Source: Stercorarius parasiticus (Eukaryota; Chordata; Aves; Charadriiformes; Stercorariidae). Taken from it: a DNA stretch of 64,000 nucleotides. Of the stretch, positions 53,001-64,000 are shown piece after piece. Below the pieces are notes generated by a model. The model was not told the DNA's origin. It was given only the letters and a program-made list of their open reading frames with translations, and did not search any database. Every line of letters begins with the position of its first letter. Within the stretch, counting starts at the first letter, position 1. A program made the translations under genes and the position numbers. The stretch covers positions 44,394 through 108,393 of the forward strand of contig VWZL01000674.1 in the NCBI GenBank assembly GCA_013396915.1, written 5' to 3'.

Positions 53001-56000
53001 GGCAGAAAGAGCAGAAAACTGTACAGCTGCAGCTAAAATTTGGCTTCTAAATACTTGAAATTATTTAACAAGGCTTGAGATACATGCTATCCTTCAATCT
53101 GCCACCTTTGGAGGGGACAGAGGAACCTTGAATGTCCTTGAAAAATTCCATTTGTGTCTATTTATTATTTTAGAGACAATTTTTTCTGGCAATTTATACT
53201 CACAGGAAAGGAACATAATTTTCTCAAATTTCCTGACTTTTAAGGAAAATTGGAAAGCAAAGGAACCAAGAATTTTTAACCAAACTAAGGCAGCACTTTG
53301 CATGTTGACATAATGCTAAAAAGGTTCTACTGGTAAAGGCAGAAAGAAGCAAAATTCATGATACTACAAACATACCTTTTTCTATCACGTTAGAATTTTT
53401 AAGATGATACCTATCTCATTCTTCTAGTCTTAGCCAATATAAGGAGGTATCTGTGAACTGGGAAGTTGCCCAGCTCTTCTGCATTAGGTGACTAAGAAAC
53501 ACTGCCTCTGTAAGAGATGCATGAAATACAGAAATTCCGTATGAGATGACTGATAAACTTTCTAAAGCTGAGGAACCCAGTTTCAGCATACCAAAACAAA
53601 CCTTTCTAAGTTACTTATACCTAACATATCATCTGGAATCCTAGACGCAACACACCATATGCCCAAATACTGCTACAGCCTCACACCCAGTGTGTCTTCC
53701 CCACACAAAACCGCATCACCATCCACCATATGTTTATAGTCTGCAAGCCAGGCAATCAAAGCATCTGAGTGCTCTAACAGGGGAAAAAACACAAAAAATA
53801 CACACACAAATAAAACAAAAATAAAGCCCCCAACCTCCCCCCCAAAACTGTGTAGATACAAATTTAAAAGAAAAATCCCCTCATTCTGTAGATCATTTCA
53901 GACATGCAGATCTCCAACACATCAAGATGATCAGACTATTTCTATTGTTATTCCACCTTAACTCACAGAAAACACTGTAACGTAAATCCTAGCACATAAA
54001 TTGCATGAGAAGATTAACTGCTACCCTGCACATTGAACTACATTTATTAGCTGGATCTTAGATATAAATCTTATAAACATGATAGAGATTAAAATCCCCA
54101 ATTCTTGTAATTCAGAGAGGGATTTTTATCCATCACACAAGGGTTACATTATGACTATGCATTTATTCCTTCACATTTCCTGGACTCCAGCTGATTCCCA
54201 AATGGTATTACTGTTATTTTTGTAAAAATGTAGTAGGAAACCAAACTGCAAAAGCCAGTTCTTGTGGCATAAAATATTTTTCATACTAATACTATACTGA
54301 CTACAGTAATTCAGAACATCAAAACACCCATCTAATGTGGATAAAGTTCAAAATTTTAAAATGGAGTTATTAAAACTGTAACAGCATTAATAACACAAAG
54401 TCTGTGCCAAAGATGGCAATAAGCCTCTAACTGTAAGAGTAAGGATGTCCTTAATACCTTCAGTTAACAAAGCCTGATAATTCTTTCTACTTCTAATTAA
54501 GCTTCCTGGAACTTCAGACTCTCTCTCAGCTGTGCATGAAGTTTCATTTGATAATCATTCCTCACCCAGCAAATACAACAATAGGAAGTCAGCATTTGTT
54601 TTTTCCTGATGGAAGGAGTTTTGTCCCCTCTTTCCAAGAATTTAATGCCTTTTGACAGATAGAATTGGCTGGATTTTTTTGAGACGACACTTAAATGAAC
54701 AGATAGAATTTTCTAACTTTGGGAATAAAAAAAAGGAACAAGTTGCTCGAAGGTAGTTACGTTTTCTGGACAGAGCACAGGAGCTTTGCCACAGCTGAAA
54801 GTGAAGTCCTGTTCAAACTGGGCAAGAACCAGTTTCTGGAAGAAGTCTCATCTTCTTTCCCACATGTTGTGTCTGCCAGCATAGCCTGAAACCACATTTC
54901 AGCCGGTGACCTCTGCCATGTGCTTTGTTCTAGGCTCCAGAACCTAGAGCCATCTAGAAACGGCTTGGAAAGAGAATTTGGCTCACAGTTATCGACAAAA
55001 GCATTAGCTATAGTTCTCGTCTTGTAATTACATGAACTGCAGCATAAGCCACCTTAACCACACACAGGCAACAGAGAAGTGTCTGGGTTATCACCCCTCT
55101 GGCATTACACCAAAGATTTTGGTATTTGTCTAAAACTTAACGCCATAAAATATTTATCACTAGCTACAGGGCAGTCTAGCTGCTGATTTAATAACACACA
55201 TCAGAAGCAGCAAACAAGTGTCTTAGCAGCACGTGCATCTCTTACATGGGAGATATGAAACAGAAAAGCTCACACAAGGTAAGAAACCAATAAGGATATT
55301 CATCAAGTGCAAGGTACCAAATGTGGCTTAACCGGACATACTGCACAAAGAATCGGTGAGGCACATTATCTTATTCATCAAATGTTCGCAAACCTTCAAA
55401 GGATTATTCATCTTTGACGAACACGATCACCTGATCACAAAAACAGCAGAGACAGCAAACTGACTGTCGCCAGATCAAATACATCAAAACCAAGTGGCAT
55501 CCTACCCATAGCACGCCTGGCGTTCAGACTAAAGCCAGCTTCCCTATGTAAATAGTACTCCGACTTTCTCCAAAAAAACATCCGATCTGCCTGATATCAC
55601 ATTTCATGACTCATTCTTGAATATGATTTTCTTGAGAAACAGTTGCAGAGCTTCCCCAGAATAGGATGGAAGGAGGAGAGTAAAATTTTGAACACTGCAT
55701 CATTTCAAAAACTGATTTGATACTGAGTTTTACAGAATGTATTAAGAGTGCCAGTGGTTAAAAGAATAACTAAAACAATCGACTAATTTGGCTTTGTTTT
55801 TCTGGAAAGAAATTTACTTCCTCCTTCCCCTTTCAAATGAGCAGAAGAAAACTAAAGAAAAATTACAAAGCTATAAAGAATTAGATTTACACATATTCCA
55901 GCAAAGTTTGAAATACAGTATTTTTCATTCATCAGTATGCACTGTTGTTGCCCCTGGATTCTCTGCAGCAACTTGTGATCTTAGTACGAAGAAGGTAATG

Positions 56001-56388
56001 CAGAAATGGGAAAAAGAGGAAGGGTTTGACCTAAAAAATAATTTTTAAAAAGATCTAAAAGAATGAACAGCCAAGAATGACAGAGAGTACAGGCTGAAGG
56101 CAGGCATAAATTCTGCTCAGAGGTTCGCACTTCCCAATATCAAAATGAAGAGACAGTTCAGAGGAGATACTGCAGATACTTTAACATTTTGACAGCTTAA
56201 CAGAGTCTGTCCCAGTAGCTGAAGTTCCCTTCCTACTGACAGCAAAAGCTCCAGATGTCTTTCTGCTGTGCCATTACCTGGCCTCAACATTGTCCAACAT
56301 TCATAGCATACATTTCAACCGTGAAACGGCACATTATCAGAACAGCATGTCTGTAATTCAACACAGAATTTTGCTCTGATATGTTTCT
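50071..56388. other. Unannotated unique DNA
   Basis: No gene or recent transposon is recognised. It holds a short CA/TGCA-rich stretch (51540-51578) and A/C-rich low complexity near 53785-53850. Open frames are short and unremarkable. Confidence 0.6.
51540..51578 (+). repeat. ATGC/CA-rich low-complexity stretch
   Basis: Begins with two to three ATGC units and continues as imperfect CA repeats with interspersed ATGCACAC. Confidence 0.8.
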
Positions 56389-56527
56389 GGGGGGAAGAGA
56401 GGGGAGAAAAAAGGGGAGAAAGGGGAGAAAGGGGAGAAGGAAGGGAGAAGGAAGGGAGAAGGAAGGGAGAAGGAAGGGAGAAGGAAGGGAGAAGGAAGGG
56501 AGAAGGAAGGGAAAAGGGGAAAGGAAA
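56389..56527 (+). repeat. 139-base pure polypurine tract with 11-bp minisatellite
   Basis: Every base from 56389 to 56527 is A or G. The core, 56432-56508, is seven perfect tandem copies of the 11-mer GGGAGAAGGAA. Before it are shorter GGGGAGAAA-type units. An open frame on the - strand here is only the repeat read as Ser/Pro/Leu/Phe and is not a gene. Long polypurine tracts can form triplex DNA and cause polymerase stalling; that behaviour is inferred. Confidence 0.95.
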
Positions 56528-59500
56528 CAACAGTCCTGAAAATATCAGCTATTTATCTACATAAGGTCAGTAAGAAAACAAGTATCTCAGAAAGCAGGAG
56601 CTGGGGGGAACTGGCAGACGAAGGGTAAACTGATCAAAATCCCTTTGACAAGAGATGGTTAAAACATGTCATCTACTCCAGCATTTCTCCGCTTAGTGGG
56701 AAACAAAAATATTCAGTCTTGCAATTACATAAACCCAAAGAATAATAAAGTCAAGAACTCCATCTTTTTTTCCCCATCTTGTGACCACCAAACGCGCTGT
56801 TCCTGACAGGACTTGCATTGCGTTTAGAGTTCCCACAGAAAACCACCTGTCAACATGCTCTTCTAACCTGCCATCTTCAGGCCAGAAGAACTTCACTAGG
56901 GACATGAAACACTGGGACACGATCTTTCTGTGGTAGTGTTTACACATCATCTCCAGCTCCCCTACAGTGTTAGGCCATATCCTCTGGAGTGTAAGACATG
57001 AGTCCACACAGAAGAATTCTTTAATTGATGAACAATTCTGCAGCCATCGCTGGTAGTTATAGCACCTGCTACCCAACTTAGCAGTTAAAGGCTTTCCCTG
57101 CCGAAGTAAGTGGGAACATGTAAAACATGAACACCATGTTGCATTCAACAACAGCCGTAAGTTTTATTTTAAGCATCAGTGATGCTAAGTCTCAAATGCA
57201 TCAGAGCAAGAATGGCGTTCTTACTCATTTGTAAGGATAAAACGCCAAGTAATTACCAGACTGCTATCAGTGCTAATGACTGGAAACCCGTATGACCATC
57301 CACAGAAAAATTTGATGAAAGAGCAACACAAACAGAACACCAAATCACTACTCCCTTAGAGAGAGTCTTTAACACAAACATTACACATATCTCAAGCCCT
57401 TCCCATGACAGGCTCTACCAGCGAGACACAGCTAGATTGCAAGTTAAGCTACTGTATTTGCCCACTTGGAAAATCAACTAATTTCTTCGGAGGGAATATA
57501 TCACATGCTTTGTTAATGACTTACTGCCGAATCTCTTCTCAGACAAATGCAAAATTTGTCAACTCAACTGGCTACAGAAAAGCACGAACAAGGCAGAGCT
57601 CGATGTACTGCTACAGAGACAAAAATGATCCATTTACCTTACAGCGCTGTTATCCTGTAGTGGTAGCTATAGCCTACAAAAGAAATACAAAAGGAAATGC
57701 AAAAAAGAATAACAAAAAGACAAGTCCTTTCAGCATTACTTTGCTACATATCTTTCAGCACGATGTTAAATACTACCCTTCAAGAAAATCTTTATCCTAT
57801 ATTGCACTGTTCCATGTTAATCACTGTTAACAGTTCAGTTTGGAACAAGCAGAAGAATCTATTTTAGGGCTTTTATATATATTTATCACCCCCCAGTCAC
57901 TTATATAGTTAATTCCTTCTCTTTAGGGAAGTAATTAAGCACTTGGGAACTTTTAAGAATTTGAAACTACAAATGTTATTTGGTAAATAATCTGAAGCTA
58001 TAGATTTTATTTGGTCAAATGACTATATGGGAAAGTGTATCGGCAACACCCAAGCACAAAGGAGCGGAAGACTGCTCACCATCCTTATTAATTACTTGAT
58101 TTGCTGAGACATAATCTTCCTCTTCACCAAAAATATCATTCACATGAAGCACGAGTAACAAGGTGGCTTTACTGACAAATACCCCAGTCCTGCAATAGCT
58201 TTATCCCCAGGTCCCAGTTCTCACAGGCAGAGTATGAAACTTTCAAAACATTTTTTTGACAGCGATGGTCTATCATAGCTCTAAGCCCTTTGAAATAGGA
58301 AACTTCTGGTTTGGTAGCAAGGTATCAATACGCTACCCCACAAGACTTCAATACTTACAAGTCCAGAGGTGTCTATGCACTTGCTATGGTTTGTCATCAG
58401 TTCACTATTACAGAAATATATGGAACATACACTGCTATTTCTCTGAGCAGAACACAAACTCTATATAAAACAAAACTGCATACTGAACTACAAGTGATCT
58501 AATTTGTAGTTTTGATAAATTAAGTCTACCCTAGATAAAGTATGGGGGAATTCTGCCTTCTTTTAAAAGGGAAGAGGAAAATATTTCTTTTTTACACTTA
58601 ACAGCTTCAGGGCTTACATTATAGCTACCTTCTTAAAATTACCTAGAAGATAACACTTACAATATCTGAGATCTAAGATCGATAGCAAGATTAGAGAGGA
58701 AAAGCCAAATTCAGTTCTCAGATCAATGCAGAGTTCTCAGTTGTCTTGCCAAAGACCAGCAATTCATCCAGGAGGGGAAAAAAAAAAGATGACACTTGGG
58801 TCTATTATTATATTAGCACCACATCACAAGACAAAACAGTTAAATTAGAACTACCTACAGAGTTGGGTGCTGAATGACACACTGGGAGTTTTAAAACTGT
58901 TTTAGTAATATTTTTTAAAACACTAAAAAGTACTTCTCTTCGCAACAATATAGTAACTGGTGATTAGTCTTGCTGGTATGCCTAATAATTTTCTGCATCC
59001 AACATTTCCACAAGAGGGAAAGAACATTTTTCAGCATTTCTTGCAAAAAAACTTTAATGCCATAACCATGTTTAGGTGTTTGTCTTTTCACATTTAAAAA
59101 GTTCAACACAATTCAGAATATTATGAAACACACACAAGAAGTACACTGAAGTAACAGAGTTTTCACACGGTCACTTGAAATCCAGCTAGAATCTCTACAC
59201 TGACAGTTACTCACTTCACAGCAGAGCCAGCTGTGACGCATTGTTTTGTTCCTTCAGTGCAAGGACTGTTGCAATTCCTATCCCCCAACCATCTATTATT
59301 CTCAATGCAATTATTTTACTATGAACACCTCTACACAGGAGCAGTGAAGGCAGGGTAAAAAAAAAAAGAGAACATAAAGTGTAAATGAGGTCACGGATAA
59401 ACAGTAAATCAATGGCTGCAACTTGTTCACTCTAAAATATTTAAGTATTTCATGTGAAGATATATGCAAACCGGCCAATTCTGAAAAATGATGCAGCTCA

Positions 59501-62500
59501 TTTTGAAAACTCTGGAGAGGTTCTCTAGTTAATTAAGCAGAAGTTATTCAGGATATAATTAAATACAGTTCTGTTACGCCATCTCTAGATTTTCATGTCA
59601 GTAATATACAGTGTATTGACATACTGTAAATTCATAGACTGGTCAGAGGCTGACAGAGAAAGAAACAGATTAATGCATCTCAAACTGCTGAAAGATTAAC
59701 CTTTTATCAGAAATTAATACTATGACAAACAGGGCAACGCATAACATCTCTTGATAAAATCAGATGTCTAATTAAACTCTCGGAGAAACAAACAGCCCTG
59801 AGAGACTGCAACTGCTTTCTTAAAAACAAATGAATGTTACCAACAGCTTTTCACTCTTGCTTGCTATTTCTACTTTTATGTAATTTCTATTAACAAGCTC
59901 CAGGCTCTTCTGGCCCAGCCTAAACATTTAGTCATCTCCTTATTCTCTCTGTGTCAGTTGCCAGATCCCCAAAAGCAAGCTTTCTCCTGTTGCCTAAAAT
60001 TTTGCCCTGTTATTCTCAGAACACTGCTGCCCTCAAATCACGTTCCAAATACCTGTGCAAATTAGCTTTCTCCAGGTCTTCGTGTATTGTATTGGCATTA
60101 TCTCAGGAAAAGCTAATCCTTGACAGTCAGAACTGTTCGATTTTCTTCACCATCTTCACCTTTCCCAGTGCAGTTTCTTAGAAATCTGAAGTAGCGATTA
60201 AGATTCTCTAGGGTGACATTATCTGTGTGGCTTTTCACCAGAATTTTCTGCCTTTTCTTTTGTCTTTATTTTGCTCTTTTGCCTTCATTGGCTGGATCAA
60301 TTACTGAAACATGACCTGTGACATATGCCAATTAGAACAAACAAGCCAAATTTTTCCCTTGTGTAACTTCACTGACTCCTGTGGCCCTAAGCCAGATATA
60401 GATTTATTCTGGCATAAGCAGAAAAACGTGCACAGTATGCCAGTCAGGCTTTCATCCCCCTCCACACCAAACTGAAAATTCTCCCCTCTTCATGCTTGCT
60501 CACAGCTCTGCCTTTGCTCCCCATTCATCACTACTCTTCCCTTTCTCCTTCCCAGATGTCTCAGTTTCTCACCATGCTCCTTGCCCTGGAAGTACAATCT
60601 CTCTTCATAAAACCCAGCTCACCATACCACCCCTCTTCTGCTGATCCCTCCTGTGTGCCACACAGCGCACTCTCACACCGACTTTATTGAGCAATACTTA
60701 TACATTACAGAGAGAATGAGAGACCCCCTCTGTCTGGGTACATACCACCAGTTTTTCTCATCATCTCATCTCTCTCTTGCGTCATGCTGTGTTATACAAC
60801 CTAGACCACTGTCATCTCTGACCCTGAAGACCCACAAATGTAGGTCTGAAGGATGCTTATTAATTAAGCAAATAGTTCTGTGTACAGCAAAACTAATGAA
60901 GCTTCATTTCCCATGGCTATGCATCTAGCAGTTGAGCAACAGCTCAACCTCCCCCCCCTCCTCCCCTTGCAATAACCCCAGAGCCCTCCCACATCTCCAG
61001 TTTACCCACATAACCTCAAAACTGGAGACAGACAGGGAGGGAAGTGGTTAAGAATCTGTCCGCTCTTTCAGCTTAATGGATCAATCTGGACATACTTTAC
61101 AAAGTCACAAAGTTTGTTGCTCCCAAGTCATTATCTTGCAAGAAAACCCACAGGAGAAACGTGCCCACAATGGACTGCAGCCTGGACACCCCTTCAGCCA
61201 GAGCCCTCTCCCCACGCGCTCTTCACCTCCACTGTTGATTCAAGATGAGGTACGCCCACACCCATGTTCTCTGATTGAGATGAGGAAACACTTGTAAGTT
61301 CTTTATTATTGTAAATTTTAAGAAACAGTAATATTTCCACCCTCCTGGTTTTCACTACATGATTAGGACAAACTGCAAGTGGCGTAAAGTGCTTTCCACG
61401 CAAAGCTACATCTCGCATGCAGGAGAAAGGCCATGCTGGCACAGGCACTGCTGGGTAAATCCAAGCTCCTGCTGGCAAGGAGATGCAAATTATAAGGCAC
61501 AAGTGGAAGAACCCTTGCCACACTGCCTTGGGGAACGGCAGCATGCTCAGCTACTGGAAGTCTCGTAGAGCAGCAGAACTCCTGGAGAGCTGTTGTCATC
61601 TCCTGGCCATGAAACACTCCAAGAGGCTTCCACCACCCTCAGCTCACTTCCTTTAAGGGTGCAGCACGGCACACGTCCCGCAACTCTCAGCTATATGAAG
61701 GTGACTGGATACCATGTGTAGGGTTAGCAAAGGTTTGGCCAAGCAAACCTGCCACATAGCCTTTGGAAGCTGGAAGGGGGATGTTTAATTCCGCGTGTGT
61801 TTATTTCATTGTCCTAATAAACCACGTTCATACGTTTGCTACCCTTTAAAAGGAACCTAAGTTTCCTGCCAAAAAATGTAGTAGTTATGACGCCCTTCTC
61901 TCCCCAAAAGGGGAGGGAAGCTTTGAGAAGTATTCAGCCTTCATGGGAGAACTAGATCAGTATGTAGTGCTCAAATGTAAGGATTATTCTTTGCATAAGA
62001 CTCCACTCTTAAGCGTGCATCTTTACTCAAACCAAGTTACCAACCCAAGACACTGCAACAGAAGCTTTATTCAATGCTGAGAAAACCAGGGCTCTGCCAG
62101 GTTGTCCATGTCCAATGCAATATCACTATACCGCATTTTAATTAGTTCAATTTATTTTTTAAATGGTTTGACAACACCAAAAAGTACATTCCAAGATTAA
62201 AGCCACACACAGTAGCGCAACTTCTAAGTTTTCCCAGCCACCACACTAACTTGTGCTCCTTTTCACTGAGGACAACTGTATTATTTCAGTGTAAAAGCAC
62301 AAGAAATTTGACTTCCACGGGGATTTTATTTTTCCCCATCATCTTCCTTAAAATACCCAATAGATCTTTTTGTGCACATATTTGCTAAAAAATTAAGCAG
62401 ACTTGGTCCAAAAGAGGCAGTAGCATATGCTTCCGTTTTATTTCAATCAAATCTTAAACACATTTTAAAGCAAGTTGTAATTCTAATGTTGTTTTACAGA

Positions 62501-64000
62501 ATTTAATCTCATTTTTGTGATTCTTTTAGTTGTTAGAATTTTTCTGGTCTTTGGACATGTAAAGCTGCTGGACAATGAAAATCCGGACACCTCTGAAAGT
62601 AAGTAAAATGCAGATTTGAAAAATGTAAGTTATTCCAAGCTTGTGTTACCAGACTTCTAAACCCAGATCCCCAGAGATGTATAAATGCCATGACTGAAGT
62701 TAGGCAGGGACCTTACTGACCTGGGGGTGCAGCGCGTAAGTGTGCAAGACTCGACTCCCGAAATAAACTGAATCAGAAACTCCAGCTGGTCAGAGTGGAA
62801 GGCACTTGCTCTGTAACAGACCACTGAAGAGTGCCAGACACAAATTGAGACAGTCCAACAGTGCTTTACAGTCTGTGTCGCATTCCACCAACTATCCCAT
62901 AGCTCAATGAAGCCGGTGAATTAAATCAGATTTAATAATCTAAGTGAGATTATACCTCTAGAGATGAGAGGAGCAGAGGATGTGCCGATTATGGAACAGC
63001 AGAACAGCTGTTTCAAATCATCCCTCTGCAAGAAACATCATGATCAGCAGCTCTGCAAACTCCACCAGCAGGCAAGGGACATAACAAGCTTTATTTAATA
63101 CCAAAAATAGCAATCTTGGTATGCAGGCACAGCCCAAATTAATACTAGAAACTGCTTGGAGGAATTGGCGATAATCCTGCTCATTATAGACAAATGCTAG
63201 AAAGCTTGGGTACCACTTTGTTTTGATTCGCAGTATTCTTTCCAAATGTTATGACTGGACCTTCTTCAAAGCAAGAGTAATGCCCTCACAACTCAGTAAC
63301 AATTGACATGTTTGGTAAATAAACGTACTGTTTCTTTGCTGAACACAACAGCAGAACAGCACTGAAAAAAACCCCCAGATTTTCATACTTATTAATTGCT
63401 AGATATAGCAGTCTTTAAAACAGAAGAATATCCTGTAGTCCTGAACAAAAATATTTAAAATGTGCCATACGCTTTTGTGAGCCAGGGGTGGGGGCAGAAA
63501 GGGACTGACTAGTGAAGGGAAATGCCCACTTCATAAATGCCCGTCAAAATAATTCCAAGTCAAGAAGCAACGACCTAAAACACTTACAATCATGATTTAT
63601 GCAAGGGATAACCACAGTAGTTTTGTGTCAGCACCCGTGGACCTCAGGGGATGCTTGCAAGTCATCACTAGGCCACAACCACAGCTTCTGTAGCCCTGAC
63701 AGAAGCCAAACACGCTCACACGGCTTCTTTGTGACACCAAAACAGATAGAGCGTGCCTGTTACTCCAGTTACTCATTTCTCCATAATTACGACAGAAGAC
63801 AATATATAATAATATGTGTTAGCCAACTATTCCTGCAAAAAGTGGATGACTGCTCAGAATTACACAAACTCCAGAATGACTCACATGTTTTGCACTTTTC
63901 TCACAGGAAATTCATTCCAAGATTCGGCAGCCCCTATTAACACTAGCTTCACCGCTTAATTTCAAAACCAGCGGTGGGAAGAGTTACGGCTTTGTACACC
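56528..64000. other. Unannotated unique DNA
   Basis: No gene is identified with confidence. Two of the longer frames in the window lie here: 56693-57151 (-, 152 codons, fairly protein-like composition, from a non-ATG start) and 57405-57830 (+, 141 codons from an ATG). I recognise neither and see no convincing exon structure. A C-rich patch lies at about 60949-60965, and a possible very old repeat scrap at about 60355-60430. Confidence 0.55.
60355..60430 (+). repeat. Possible ancient amniote SINE/LINE scrap
   Basis: The segment 'tgtaacttcactgactcctg' followed by 'tttattctggcataagcaga' resembles the old amniote repeat pattern in which 'tgtaactccattgact' is followed by a 'tttacaccagtgtaa' block. 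It is short and diverged, and the resemblance is from memory, so this is tentative. Confidence 0.3.

Noticed and set aside
56315..56530. Ser/Pro/Leu/Phe-repeat protein (-)
   Set aside because: It is the polypurine minisatellite read on its pyrimidine strand.
57405..57830. 141-codon ATG-initiated frame (+)
   Set aside because: No domain or family recognised; composition near background. Kept only as a note in the interval entry.
1..64000. CRISPR array, tRNA, rRNA or bacterial operon
   Set aside because: No regularly spaced repeats, no recognisable tRNA or rRNA sequence, and the genome type is avian.

Overview
The window looks like nuclear DNA of a bird. The main evidence is six recent CR1 LINE copies, several ending in the ATTCTATG-type 3' repeat typical of avian CR1, plus an LTR whose segment order fits avian ERVL-type LTRs. 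The rest is A+T-rich, has low coding potential on both strands, and carries the short homopolymer and purine/pyrimidine tracts usual in vertebrate introns or intergenic DNA. No bacterial or viral gene organisation is present.

I could not identify a protein-coding exon, rRNA, tRNA, CRISPR array or other functional RNA with confidence. The open frames are short (174 codons at most), scattered, often begin at non-ATG codons, and match no family I recognise. The exceptions are frames inside CR1 copies, which are pieces of the C-terminal end of the CR1 ORF2 protein. The window is best read as a large intron or gene desert. The parent gene, if any, cannot be named from the sequence.

Layout: 1-0.99 kb, unannotated; 0.995-1.376 kb, CR1 (+) with two G-quadruplex motifs; 1.4-9.2 kb, unique DNA with one N at 7746; 9.21-9.43 kb, CR1 (-) with an internal deletion; 9.4-15.9 kb, unique; 15.95-16.44 kb, probable very old CR1-type remnant (-); 16.4-32.4 kb, unique with low-complexity tracts; 32.38-33.33 kb, ERVL-like LTR (+) holding an exact 347-bp duplication joined by a single N, probably an assembly error; 33.3-37.6 kb, unique; 37.6-39.67 kb, cluster of three CR1 copies, the first two divergent; 39.7-48.3 kb, unique; 48.27-48.77 kb, the best-preserved CR1 (-), with about 153 uninterrupted codons ending at the normal ORF2 stop; 49.74-50.07 kb, (GGATA)n microsatellite abutting the 3' end of another CR1 (-); 50.1-56.4 kb, unique; 56.39-56.53 kb, 139-base pure polypurine tract with an 11-bp minisatellite; 56.5-64 kb, unique with a possible ancient SINE/LINE scrap near 60.4 kb.

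No gene system or pathway can be reconstructed. What the window shows is repeat biology: 5'-truncated LINE insertions, a solitary LTR, microsatellite growth at a LINE tail, and a likely assembly duplication.
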